A stretch of 64,000 bases of DNA. Origin: Nymphaea colorata (taxonomy: Eukaryota; Streptophyta; Magnoliopsida; Nymphaeales; Nymphaeaceae). Within the stretch, counting starts at the first letter, position 1. Each line of letters starts with the position of its first letter. A program made the position numbers and the translations under genes. Of the stretch, positions 48,430 through 60,381 are shown piece after piece. Under the pieces are notes generated by a model. It worked only from the letters and a program-made list of their open reading frames with translations, had not been told where the DNA came from and searched no databases. The stretch spans positions 3,624,001 through 3,688,000 of the forward strand of contig NC_045146.1 of the NCBI RefSeq assembly GCF_008831285.2, in the 5' to 3' direction.

Positions 48430-50950
48430 ATGGTCATCAACATCATCATGCCATCACCATCATCACCATGTCGGATGGACAAGGAAGGGTGGGGAGACAA
48501 GGGCGCCACCTTTGCCCCCGACGTCCGTTTCTATCATCACCGTCTCGCATACGCACTTCTTATCGTCCGTCTCGTATCGGGAGGTTTACGTGTTCCACTT
48601 TAAAAATTAAAGGAGTTTTTCATAAACACCACCAGCGGTTTTGTAAATGACTGAAAACTCACTTAGCCTTTCGTTATCATCCAAAACACACCTAAGTTTC
48701 TCGGTGGTTAATTAAAAATTTCATAAGGATATTTCTAACGGATTAAATCGTTAAATTAGTAAGAAAACGACAATTTAATACAACTAAGTTTTTTCCTTGA
48801 AAAAATATTTCAAGTTAATATATTCACACTAATTATTTTAGACATAATAAAAACCAACTAATTTAATATAATTAACCCTAAGTCAGGAGGCTAATACAAA
48901 CTAATGAATCTGAAATTTGTCTTCCTTGAAAGAACTTAACTGATACTTAAGGTTAATTCACGAGACATTGTTTGCCCTTAACGGTGCAAAATTTATGGTG
49001 TATTTTTTACAATATGAAAAACTTAAATATCCTTTTATTATAATTAAACTTTTAATCTTCTTCCAATAAATATTTTCAAAATTTACTAAATATTTTAAAA
49101 TATATAATAAAACGAAATAGTCGATTTTTCGAACGTTCAAGAGCCGTTGGCAGCTTTTGATAAAATGACCTTAGAAATGAGGTGGGAATGGTTAAAAGTT
49201 ACACAAAACCATCATGATAGAGTACCCATCATCTCTTTCTCCTTTTTTTTTTTACTTGATATATGGAAATGGCTAAAGTAGGTGGCTCTAGATAGCCTGA
49301 GTCAGCATTCAGTTTTCTAGTTTAAGCTACCAATATGTAATCCCGTCAAACAAGAAGCAGGCCTAAAAGACTCAAGGCATCTCAATGAGAGTTTTATTTT
49401 ATTCAAAACTTAAACGGACAATTTGCACACATGCAAGTTGCAGCCAACAAGGACATGCAACTTCAAACAACAGGAGAGATACACTTTACTAATTTATTCA
49501 TACCATATCTTTTATATGAATCCTTTGGCTAAAAATTTGATTCCATACACTTGATAATTTAGAAAAAGACATTAGCTAGATTAAGTTGATCCTTTGACCA
49601 AAGATCTTATTCCATACCCTTAAATCATTTAGAAATAAACATTAGCTAGACTAAGTTATCCATACCAGATAGCCTATACAATCTACAAAGTTAGATAATG
49701 TTACATGTACTACAAGATAACCATATATTGTTCTCTTGTTCAAGGAAAAAAGCTAACCACTATTTTCCCTACCAACCAAAGTTTGAAGACAGCCTCTCTT
49801 CACTTTGATTTGAAATAGCCAGTAGGTTGGACTTTAGACTTTCGAGTCTAAGGAGATCGAAGAGTCTAATCACTAAGCATTTCTTCATCTCTTATTGAAC
49901 CCCAAATCCAGCTTCACTAAGAGGGTGTTTGATAAGAAGAATATCATGTTCTTGGAATACGTTTTTTAGAATACGTGTTCATGGAACTAACATGTTTTTG
50001 TTGCGAGAAACATGATGTGATTATCTCTAGCATCTCGTTGGATCTAACAAAAACATTTATAATGGTGTAATGACTCAGCCTCTCTCACATCGGACTCGGA
50101 CTTTTGGTTTATTGGATCTTACCTGCCACGAGCATTTTCGGCTCTAATATTAAAAAGACTATGAATCAAGACAATCAATCACTTAATTAGTCCCGTATGA
50201 ACCCTTAAAATTTTTTCATAATCTTCAATACAAGACTAACTTTTTAAAAGCAGTGTGTTACACTCAGTTCACATGTTTTGGGACATGGGTTTTAAGAAAC
50301 ACATTGTTCTCTTAGCAAACACCTTCTAAGGATTTTTTTTTCTGTATGTTCATGTCAAGTTAAACAATTAAATAGATGCTCGCTAGCATTGAGAATGGAT
50401 GTGTTGCGATATATATTGAATAAAAGATGTGCAATTGCACCTTAAAAGAACAAACAATCAAGCTTTTCATTAATAACGAATAACTTGTAAGCTACATTCT
50501 TGAGTTGATTAGTTTACACCATAAAAATTGAACCATCGGATGCCTCTTCCTCCATTATTGAAGAGCTGAACGTGGAGGCCCCTATCTCTTACTAATTCGT
50601 GCATGGAAAAGGCAAAAGATGTGCAGGTTAAGAGAAAAGCAGCAGACTCGAGCATGCTTAACTTTCGAACAACACGACAACTTTTCAAAAGATCATTTCA
50701 TCACAGTATCACTTAAGCATGCTTAATTTTGGAATTCTGATGGGATTTGGTGTATTAATACTAGTATATATATATATATATTCACATCTGGTAGGTGATT
50801 CAAAAATAATTTACTTATATGCTTTGTAGCTTGTTAAAATGTGCTCCATTAGTTGTGAAAGAATATGAAAAAAAAAAAACCTATCTTCTACTCACTGATT
50901 TGCCCATGACCAAGATAGATGGAAAGTGCATGATAAGAAAAAAAAAAAAT
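48430..50950. other. Intergenic DNA upstream of the tubby-like gene
   Basis: Begins with a CAT/CAC-rich stretch (48436-48478) and then AT-rich DNA. A CTCTCACATCGGACTCGG segment at about 50073 resembles the edge of a retrotransposon LTR but has no partner. A 69-bp tandem duplication lies at 49521-49658. Confidence 0.5.
49521..49658. repeat. 69-bp imperfect tandem duplication
   Basis: 49521-49589 and 49590-49658 share TCCTTTG, ATTCCATAC, ATTTAGAAA and ACATTAGCTAGANTAAGTT in the same order with scattered substitutions. Confidence 0.8.
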
Positions 50951-50954
50951 CTGT

Positions 50955-51235
50955 TTAAGAAATCAGGTCGGATTTAGATTTAAGATATGAATTCGATTGG
51001 ATTCAGATTTAGATATACATAAATACCTTATTGGAGTCTAATTCAGATTGGATTTATTTCTAAATAAATATTTTATATGCAATTTTCTTACATTTTGAAA
51101 ATATGCTAGATTCCATTAAAAATTGGGATATCCAAATCAGAATTTGGTTTCGAATATGAATATGTGAATATCTGAAAAGCATATGCGATTAGAGATATAT
51201 ATAATTCGAATTGAATCCACTGACATCCTTGCTCG
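50955..51235. mobile_element. GGATTCAGAT-rich MITE-like element, copy 1
   Basis: Dense in GGATTYAGAT/AATTCGAATTG words, with an end reading GTGGATTCAATTCG preceded by GGATGTCA on the - strand. The element at 61827-62250 has the same vocabulary (ATCAGATTGGATT, CAGATATACATAAATA, AGATTAGATTTATTT). Target duplication not identified. Confidence 0.5.
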
Positions 51236-51738
51236 TTGCAAAGACAATTTTTTTGGGTGCAATCTAACCCTATATATAATGTTAAAAGTGATTCGATCCT
51301 ACTTTAAGTGATATTTTTTAAATCTTAAATGTGCTTTGCAATCATAAAAAAATTAGTAGCTCTTTTAATGTCAAAATGTGAACAACAAGAACAAGAAATT
51401 GATGTAAGTTAAAACACATTATTTATTGAATCAGTATTCATAAACACATTAGCTCCTTGGGCGGGCAGCTTCCACGACCACTCTCCTTAATGAGCTAGGT
51501 GATGACTTTGGATAGCCACATCGCCATTCACTTAGCTTAAACTCGATCATTTTGCAAATGAATGTGTTAAACTTGTCAAACTTAGAAAATGTACAAAAAC
51601 TTCTTCTTATTGAATTTTCAATTTGTAAATAAACGTTTGATGTAGGCCTATCTGCACACGCAAATAAAGTATCTAATATTTAAATATGTAACTTTCAAAC
51701 TACAATGGAGTGAAGAAGTTGAGAACCAGATATTCATC

Positions 51739-52153
51739 ATATATATATATATATATATAGAAAGAGAGAGAGAAAGAGAGTGGAAAAAGTGAAAATACAT
51801 AACAAAATTTGAGGACAAGACGTCCCCTAACTACAAGAACAAACTGCAAAAACAAAAATAAAATGACGAAATATACAAAACAACTGTACAATAAAACGAA
51901 ATAAGAGGGGTGGGAAGAGAGTGAATAAACAGAGGACCAGAGCGTACCCAAAAAGCAAGAGAGAGAGAGGGAGAGATTCATTTGCATTCTCCATCCCCAT
52001 GATCAGGGGTGGAGCTAGGATTTTTTTCAGGTGCGGGCCAAAAAGCAAGGGAGAGAGAGAAAAAAAAAAAGAAGAGAGATTCATTTGCAATCTTAATATT
52101 GATGGAGAGAGAGAAAAAAAGAAGAGAGATTCATTTGCAATCTTAATATTGAC
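51739..52153. repeat. TA/GA microsatellite and about 51-bp tandem repeats
   Basis: A TA run (51739-51759) is followed by GA. Later, 52051-52103 and 52104-52153 are tandem copies of a GAGAGA-A(n)-GAAGAGAGATTCATTTGC unit ending in AATCTTAATATTGA, with a shorter relative at 51955-51990. Confidence 0.8.
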
Positions 52154-52734
52154 GTTGAAATGCGAGGAAACGAAGAAAAACTTCATTTTGAATTGTTTAA
52201 TACAACCTTTGCTTGTACCCAAAGCATATATTCTCTGGTTCCTTCTTTTTCTCTAAAAAATTATCCCACAAGACAAAGTTTACGAACCTAATTCATGAAA
52301 CCTGTCTCTAACCCATGCCCGGCAAATTCATTTCTGGACAAATTATCCATCCTCTCTTAGTGGCAGGCCATGTTATCCGCCGGCAATTTGTTGCGTGCGG
52401 GCATGTGCCATTTTCATGGCCTCAAATAAACAATGCAGCCTTGCCTTGCTCCTTGATCTGAAACTCTAAATATATTCGGTTGATTCCGCTTTACATTGGT
52501 TTGCAACCCTATACTCATTTTAATATAATTTGCTGTTTTTTAAATGGGATTTTCTAATACAAACTACAAAGCGATTAAAAACTATATTTTTATTACAGTA
52601 AAAAAAAATATAGATTACCAGCCATGCCTCGGTTTGCACAAAAATGGTATTGTGGTTGTCGATGAGGTTTCTAGTGTTTGAGTTCCACGACAACTATTCC
52701 TCCCTCAAAAAAGAAAGAAAAAGGCATGGTTGAG

Positions 52735-52915
52735 TGAGTGGCTGAGCTAAATGTAGGCTTGTGTGGGCAGTTGTCCATACGTAACCAAATAAATTTAGTT
52801 TGTTTATATATTAGTTCCTCACCACATAATTTAGTTTGTCACAATTTAGTGCCCCTTAAATACCAAGCAGGTTATATATTATGTCGCATAACATGTGATA
52901 AGCTAGAAATATATT
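52735..52915 (+). repeat. Dispersed repeat family R2, copy 1
   Basis: Begins GTGTGGGCAGTTGTCCATACG, then an AT-rich body with TTAGTGCCCCTTAAATA. Related copies at 55805-55980 and 63690-63860 start GTGGGCAATTGCCCACA or a close variant. Confidence 0.6.
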
Positions 52916-52971
52916 ATTGAATGTAAAATATATTTTTAATAATAAAATATTATATTATTATTTAAAAAAAA

Positions 52972-53110
52972 ATCGAGTCGGCCTGATATATTATCAGGCC
53001 TGAACCTGGGCCCAATCGAACCGGGTACCACGTATATCAGGCCAGCTTTTTCGGGCTCGGACTCGATCGAGCTAAGTACCAAGTAACCCAATTACCCAGG
53101 CTTACTTGGG
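52972..53110. repeat. GC-armed element fragment
   Basis: Contains CAGGCCTGAACCTGGGCCCAA, ATCAGGCC in both orientations and CGGGCTCGGACTCGATCG. It shares vocabulary with the GC-armed family at 53568-59364 but lacks clear ends. Confidence 0.5.
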
Positions 53111-53567
53111 TTAGGACCAATAGCCTCTGTTCTTACACTTGACAGGTTACACTCTCCATCATTGGAATTGGACCATTACGGTATGACTCTCTTGAACACC
53201 AACCCACCAACCCAACGTTTGGTTCAGTTGGCGTAGCCTTTTAAAGGGCCGATAATAGACATGTGAATTTTCCTTCCCATCTTTTAAACGTAAAATCTTA
53301 AAAAGTGGAGAGAAATCGTTCATTATCTCTTATTAAAAAACTAAAAAAATTGGAAAAGGTAAAAGAGAAGGAATGAAGAACAATGTCGCTAGAGTGGGCA
53401 ACTTGCGCAAGAGAACAGTCTTGTATTGGACACCATCTTCGTGTCTTGGTGCTTGCAATTGAAGTGTGTAGAATCAAAGCATACGACTAATCGTTCATCT
53501 ATAAATTTGACTGCATGCCAACGACTGACTTAGATTAGTGCGAAAAGGTAAGTACATATGATGAAAT

Positions 53568-53904
53568 TAGGCCTAGGCATCTGGCCCGGATAGCGATGGG
53601 TACCCTACACCCGAGCCAGCCTGAGTTCGAGCCCCAAAAAACTGACTTAGGCCCATCCGATGGGGCTTGATTTATTTTTTAAATATTATTTTTATTTAAT
53701 ATTGATACATTTTATTATTAAAATATTATATTTAAAAAATTTTATTATTTATTTATTTTTTTTATTTTAAAAAGGCTGGGCCCAAGCCCAAACTTGGATG
53801 TCGGGTATTCGGCTGGGCCCAAACTCGATTTTTGGGCATCAAGCCAGCCTGAGCCCAACCTTTATCGGGTCAGGTCAGGCCGGGCCAGCCTGATGCTAGG
53901 CTTA
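53568..53904. mobile_element. GC-armed, AT-cored MITE with 8-bp TSD GATGAAAT
   Basis: GATGAAAT is at 53560-53567 and 53905-53912. The termini are inverted repeats (left TAGGCCTAGGCATC, right end reverse complement TAAGCCTAGCATC), followed on both sides by GGCCCGG / CCGGGCC arms. The core (53690-53770) is almost pure AT. 337 bp. The TSD length fits hAT. Confidence 0.8.
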
Positions 53905-54920
53905 GATGAAATGGCTTGTGTAGTGGGGGCAAGGAAATTAAATCACTTGTTCTTGAATGCAGATTAAAATTGAAAAAGAAAAGACAGTGAAAGTTTGTCT
54001 AGATATCCAGGTGAGCAAAAAATTAACAACCCATTACCTGCAAAAGAAACATGAAGGCTCCAAATTTTCCTTACTTAGAGGGTCCTGGGCTACAGCGATG
54101 TCAGCAACAGCACTCGTGCACCATTTAACTTAAGTACGATCCTCCATCACTTTATAAGATGCAGAGACATAGTACACATTAGAATCAAGCTAGAGACTTG
54201 TCCATTGTAGGCTCCTAGTCCGACTAGCTACGCTATGACCCCTTGAGGCTCTAAGTATATATTTGAAGAGGAGATCTTTGATAAGAGGTGAAAATCTTTT
54301 ACCGTTAGCATTTCTAGTGAGTTTTAATTTGAAAATATTTCACTCGGTGGGACAACTTTTTCCACCCACAAAATTATGCACCGTCAACCCTTGTCTCAAT
54401 ATAATTACCAAAATACAAAATCCTCCCACAAAGCATGAAAGTCCCATATAATCAACCATTTCAACTATGCAAACAACTAAGAAAAAAAAACACTGGTGAA
54501 CGAAGCATCATTCTCAATTTCAAATTTTGAAGCAAGAGGACTGTAGTTGCCAGCAGTCACTTTACTAATAGTGACAATATCGGTGAAATGACATGGAACT
54601 GCCAAAATAACAATAGAAACATCAGCTTTGAGAAAAGAAAGGAGCGTACACATTGTAAGAAGGATACCAAGATCTCTACACACCGACGACAAATAGAACA
54701 AAGAAATTGAAATTTATAAGGTAGGAAAGTTATTTCTAACAATGCCCAACTAGGTTTTGGAACTACAATCCCGAGAAAAGAGGCCGTATGGCCTCTCATT
54801 AATTTTCTATACCTTCAGAGAGTTCTATTATGCATCAGCATTAACAATGGCAACGGCGCATCCTTCAACTTAGGTAATGTGCCCCACCACCTTAAAATAT
54901 GTAGGCATAGTTTTGACGTA

Positions 54921-55232
54921 TAAGCCTGGGCATCGGGCTCGGGCCGACCCGACCCGACCTGGGCCTCGGACCGACACTTAAAACCTGGGTTCAGCCTGAT
55001 TAAATTAAAATATATATTTTTAATATAAAATAATATATAAATATAATTAATCGTAATAAAATATTATAATTATATATATAAATTAATAAAATATATATTT
55101 AAAATATAATTGGGCCCACCCAAACCAGCCCGATAATTGATCGGGCCGGCCCAGTGCCCTTTTTTTTAGGCCCAGACCCGAGTTGGGCCAGGTAGCGGGT
55201 ATTTGCCGATGGCCCATCCCCCTGCCGAGGCT
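54921..55232. mobile_element. GC-armed MITE, second copy
   Basis: The left end TAAGCCTGGGCATCGGGC and right arm (CCGATGGCCCATC ... CGAGGCTT) are inverted relative to each other, around a TATAAATA-rich core. The target duplication is not clear, possibly because of changes at the right end. Confidence 0.65.
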
Positions 55233-55804
55233 TCCTGAAATGAAACTGGATACATTAACCCAACCAGCTATGTTGTACTGCTAGAGGCTACTATTTGCAA
55301 TACACTCATAGTAGTAAATGAAATATGAACCAGCTTATGAACGTTTATAAAGTTCAAACTGTGATATTCTAAAAATCCCATCATTAATTGGGAAAACAAG
55401 AGAAACTACCAAAATTGGACTTCTTACTTGCGCGTAGACAGCCATGCATCAGTAAAGGTGCAACTTTTACCAATGCAAAAATAGTGAAGGTAAGAGACGC
55501 TTCAGATTCAGTGACACAAAAAAATATGCATAAGTTTATGCACTGGTTCTTCAGGGATGCGATGCTAAAGAGCGTCGTCGACCATCTCATCTTCGCTGAT
55601 GCTATAGAGGAAAGCGTCAGTGATCGTTTCATGCAATTTCAGGGATCCTTGTAGTTATGTTCTCACGATTATGTTTTGTAGCTGCATCAGCACACAAATG
55701 GCAAATTAAGAACATGTAACCATTTAAGTCAGTAATCATTTCAGGCAACATTTACAGCAGCATGACAAACTCATTCACCTGCATCAACTAAAAAGGAGCA
55801 TATG

Positions 55805-55980
55805 CAGGTGTGGGCAACATGTGGGCAATTGCCCACATAGAGTCACAAAAAAGTACTTAGTTTTATATTGACATCTTAGGACAATTTTTCCCGTTTACAT
55901 GTTGGTGTCCCTTAAAAATTTAAAATTTATTACTAGTGCCCCTTAACTATAAATTTTTGAGTCTGCCCTTGCCACTATGT
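55805..55980 (+). repeat. Dispersed repeat family R2, copy 2
   Basis: Starts with the palindrome-like GTGGGCAATTGCCCAC and continues with GTCCCTTAAAAATTTAAAATTT and TAGTGCCCCTTAACTA, as in copy 1. Confidence 0.6.
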
Positions 55981-56564
55981 CCACTAAGCTCAAATGTCTG
56001 TTTTTGCAGGCATATCTGCATATATATTTATAATTTGAGCTGCTAAAAGACAAAGGGTGGCAGCCTTTTAGCGATAGCAAACAAAGAACTAGTAGCAGGA
56101 CAGGGGCCTATTCGTGTTCAATGAACTCCAAGAAATCCAAGAGCCACATCCTAACAATAAGAGGCCGTATGAGAACTTCAAAAGATTATGAATTTTGAAG
56201 ATGATGTTTGTTGGGATGATCAAACAAACTACCTACAATTTTTATATCATGAAGCCCTTGGGAACATTTTTTTTTTAATATTATACAATTCCTAAATTAA
56301 GGTAGTGTTTAATGGTCTCAGATCTGAGATCAGAAGATAAATTAAAAGTTATGCACTCAGTTTAAACAAATCGAGGATCTCGATAGCACGGATCTTAAAT
56401 CCACATTACATGTAAAAAAAAAAACAGTTGCGCATGTCCGACCTTCAATCCATGAATCTGAGATCCTGTTGATCCGCAACGGATCTCAGATCTGCGGTGA
56501 AAGAAACACACCTAACAGATTACATGGAAAGTACGATACTTGTTGCTAGCTAGTTATACTGTGT

Positions 56565-56790
56565 CCTTCTAAAAGTTGAAAAGGTGTTAGCATGCTGGAA
56601 AACTTTACTTTTATCTGCAGATGCATGCAAGAAGAACATGCCATGTGAAACATGTCTTGTCCAATCTATGCTACTGTTGGAGCCTCGTTCATCACATTCC
56701 AACATCTATGGTTCACAGAATGGAGCAAGTATGTTCAAAGTTTCGTTGGGGCCAGTGAATTTGACGAAGATCATAGCCTAAGTCAGCTGG
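56565..56790 (+). pseudogene. PPR-protein E-motif remnant
   Basis: The frame from 56584 reads CWKTLLLSADACKKN, then VQSMLLLEPRSS, SNIYGSQNG and KVSLG. This follows the order of the E motif at the end of plant PLS-class PPR proteins (WKTLLSAC, LLxLEP, SNIYAS, KVSELR). It has internal loss around the AYVL stretch and stops at 56780. No PPR repeats are seen upstream. It is an isolated fossil, identified by eye only. Confidence 0.5.
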
Positions 56791-57110
56791 AAGCATCCTC
56801 ATTGCTTGATTATGGAAGGTGAGATTAGAATTAGATTTCTAGTACAAGTCGATCGTGCCAACTTAGCTTCTCTAAGCTGCGAGGTTGTGGAGAAAACCCG
56901 ATCATTAGTCATTAACAAGTTTGATAAGTTGGCAGCTTCACCTTGAGTCTATTGTTGGTTTGAGGCCCTCTGGTTTGAGAAGTTCAAATTAAACATGGAT
57001 ACGGTGATCATGACGTATTTTGTCATTTTTTGTTGTAACCTGACCCCTTTGACCTAAAAGTGGGTGTGAAGTCAAGTTGGTTGTACGCACTATGAAAGTA
57101 ATGCTGAAAG

Positions 57111-57450
57111 TAAGGCTGGCCATCAGGCCGGGTACCTGATGCCCGTCCCTATCGGGACAGGGTTTGGACCCGAAAAAAGCATACTGAGCCAGCCCGAGAA
57201 CTTATCAAACCGGTCCGGTTGGCTTGACGAGCCTCAATTTGGCCTAATATATTTTTTTTAATATTATTTTTGTATTTTTATAATGATATATATTTTATTA
57301 CGATTAATTATATTTATATATTATTTTATATCTAAATTTTTTTTTTTTATTGTAACCAGGCCGAACTCGAATTCGGGTTTTGGGTTCCGAGTGTTGGGTG
57401 AGGCTTGGTCTGAAGTTACGAGCTATGGCTCGGCCCGATGCCCAGGCCTA
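57111..57450. mobile_element. GC-armed MITE, third copy
   Basis: The left end TAAGGCTGGCCATCAGGCCGG and right end CCCGATGCCCAGGCCTA are inverted repeats around a TTTATTA-rich core (57245-57345). No clear target duplication. Confidence 0.7.
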
Positions 57451-57724
57451 TATGCACCACCTTCATACACCGCAACAAGATGCAAAATGGTCAATATACT
57501 CTTAGTAGTCTATGGAAGCCCAATAGGAAAGATAAAATTTCAAAAATGTCAGCTTTTTTTCTCAAAAAATGCCCTAAAATCTCTTTGGTAGAGAATAGTG
57601 CACACAACTTAGTCTGAACCGGAAGGAAGATATTTCATTATGTTATTCAACCAACAAGTTTTGGAACTCGATTGAATTCATTCTATTCATTAAGCGCTTG
57701 TTTGTTGAATGAGGCCTCAAAACC

Positions 57725-57871
57725 AGGTTTTTGAAGGCAAAACTAAAATTAGATTTTACCTTCAAAATCAGGATTTTTGGAGGCAAATCCAAAATTAGAT
57801 TTTACCTTCAAAATCGGATTTTTGGAGGCAAAACCAAAATTAGATTTTACCTTCAAAATCAGATTTTTGGA
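57725..57871. repeat. 45-bp tandem repeat, about 3.2 units
   Basis: Units start at about 57726, 57771 and 57816. Each contains GGCAAAnCnAAAATTAGATTT and ACCTTCAAAATC. Being a multiple of three, it keeps a 15-residue repeat open on the + strand, but I see no sign of a real gene. Confidence 0.9.
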
Positions 57872-58090
57872 GTGTTTGGGTGCCACCAAAACTCGGTTGG
57901 AGGACACCCAGTTTTGACAAAGTCTCTAAGGGAGAAAAAACTTTACACCTCTCAAGTCATTCATAAAAACAGAGTTTCCGGTGTCACCTAAACAAAAAGA
58001 AACAATGTTTTCAAAACTTATTAAAAGACTTGGTTCTAGTAAAAGAAAGTTTTCACAAAATTGGGTTCAACTAAGGCATCATCTAAACGC

Positions 58091-58901
58091 TAGGCCTGGG
58101 CATCGGGCTGAGCTGCCACTTGGATGGGGCCCAGGTAGGCATGGGCCCTGGCCCTGCTTCAATTTTTTTTTTCTTTGAGTTTACATAAAATTTAAAAAAC
58201 TTCATTTGTTTTATATAAAAATTTTGAAGAAATGATATTTTGACCATAATCAACATTTAGAAACTTTAATTCGAGTAAAATTTCTGGCTTCACCCATGCA
58301 CATCACCATTGACTTTGACAGACCTCAGTAGTCACAGTCAAGTTCTGTCCCTTTTGATGCTCCTTGGCCATGGCAGTCTTTATGACTTCGCTCTTCCAGT
58401 CCTTCATCGCTATCCATACTGCATAATAGCGTGACGTTTGACCCGTTAGACTTCTAAATTGAACTAAAATGAGGGGTTGCATCCATTCCCATTTGTTTGA
58501 CAAAGATGTTATGCTACCAAGTTCGAGCACACAAAATATTTGTATGTATAATATGTGACAGATTATTCATATATCTAACCAGCAAGAATGATACATGTAT
58601 ATATAATATCGATGTGACCAAGCATACATATATAACCATCATTGTTGTCTCGTTCCGGGCCCGGCCCCGCCCATTTAAATTAAAAAATATTTTTTAATTA
58701 TAAAATAACATTTTTTAATATAAAATATATTTATTAAGAATAAAAAATATTATTAAAACAAAAAAAATTTAAAAATATATATATATATTTTTTTTAGTTA
58801 CCGGGTCTACCGGGCTCGGCCCGGCCTATTTAAATTAAAAAATATTTTTTAATTATAAAATATATTTATTAAGAATAAAAAATTTTATTAAAACAAAAAA
58901 A

Positions 58902-58985
<84 letters not shown>

Positions 58986-59051
58986 AGTTACCGGTTCTAA
59001 ATGGGCCAGGCCGGGCTGGCCCGGCGGCAGACCGGCCGATGCCCAGCCTTA
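58091..59051. mobile_element. GC-armed MITE family: composite region with R1 insertion and a TA microsatellite
   Basis: A left-type end TAGGCCTGGGCATCGGGC is at 58091. A right-type end CCGATGCCCAGCCTTA closes at 59051. Between them are an R1 copy (58110-58300), two tandem AT-cored segments each headed by CCGGGC..GGCCCG and ATTTAAATTAAAAAATATTTTT (58650 and 58800), and a (TA)n run (58904-58982). It may be one expanded element or several stacked ones. Confidence 0.5.
58904..58982. repeat. (AT)n microsatellite
   Basis: About 39 AT units in the core of the GC-armed element. Confidence 0.95.
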
Positions 59052-59111
59052 TCCAATACTACGGTCAAATATGAGATCACGCGTAAGAGGGTCCTTTGAA
59101 TAGAACACGGG

Positions 59112-59364
59112 TTCAAGAGTGGGGCCTGGCACCCGATGGGCTTTGGGATACCCGGTCTGATTTAGGCTGGGCCCGGGCTGTAAAGAAGGGTCTCGGGTCA
59201 ATCCGACAACTTTTTAAGTGGGCTGGGTCCAATAATATATATAAAAAAATTATGTTTATTATATTTTTTATTTTAAATGAATGTTTATGTATTAAATATA
59301 TGTTCTAAATATAAATCACGCTGGAGCTGGCCCGAGCATCAAACCGGCCTGCTGCCCAGTCCTA
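59112..59364. mobile_element. GC-armed MITE, further copy
   Basis: Left arm GGGGCCTGGCACCCGATGGGC and right arm CTGGCCCGAGCATC ... CTGCCCAGTCCTA flank an AT-rich core (59230-59320). The ends are more diverged than in the 53568 copy. Confidence 0.55.
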
Positions 59365-59399
59365 CTGATGAATATTATATTAACTTATATAACAGGAGT

Positions 59400-60370
59400 A
59401 GAATGTAAATGGTTCGGATTCAGGTCTGCTCTTGCCTTTGTGGAACTCGACTTAATCTTATTCAGATTCAGGATTTGAACCTCATTTCTTAAAATTAATG
59501 AATCCAAATCCGACTAACATAAAATCCTACGTAGGTCTATATGTAATCGTTTCAGACCTGTATCGGAACTTGGAGTATGCTCCAATTCAGATTCGACTAC
59601 GAGATTACATCCCGAATCAAAACCTAACTGGATCTGGATTATGTTTTCAAATTTGGAACAACGCTTCTGAATTCGGATCAGAAATTAGAATAGGCCAATT
59701 CATTTACAGCCGGGAATGCTTGTCTCGGCAAGAACCTCCTCGGAAAGTTTCTCAGAGGCAAGTAAATTTTGATATGTGAAAATTGTCCTGAAAATATCTC
59801 TATAATCATGATTTCAAAATGAATTATAATTATATTAAGTGAGCCAAGTAATATGCAGTATTGTATCAACAAATTACATATTTCATACGTAATTTTTATA
59901 TTGAGAAAATGTTCTTATATACCCATAAAGTGGTATTCTAAATAAAAAATGTGTTACCAAAATTTCAAAAAATTGAACTTGATTTAAAAATGAATTTCCT
60001 GTGGTTCTTGCTAGAAACGATGCCTTCTCACACTCAGAAAACAAAAGGAATAGGAATAGAAAGATTTCTAGCAACTCTTCCTACATCTACGATCGCAATG
60101 AGTTTAGACAACACCTTGAAGGTATAAAATTACAATAATGCCCCTTACGACCAAAATTTGGATACACGTAAATCAAAGGAAACTTATTTGATATACGTAA
60201 ATCCGGAGAAGGGCATTAAATTAGGATCAGACTCCACATTCCAGCAAGCAATATCCAAGCTTTGACCTAGACTTCCCCATCACATGAACTGTCATCCCTA
60301 ATTAATTGAGGCCAAACAAAAGTCATGTCACATTGTCATTGGGGTCCTTCGGGTATCCTAGTCAGGACAA
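59400..60370. other. Intergenic DNA, no gene recognised
   Basis: Contains GGATTCAGG/ATCCAAATCCGAC words loosely like the MITE vocabulary at 33720-33850 and 50955-51235, then ordinary AT-rich DNA. Confidence 0.5.
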
Positions 60371-60381
60371 CGAAGTACAGT

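Noticed and set aside
50060-50100. CTCTCACATCGGACTCGG, like an LTR edge
   Set aside because: No second copy, primer site or polypurine tract nearby.
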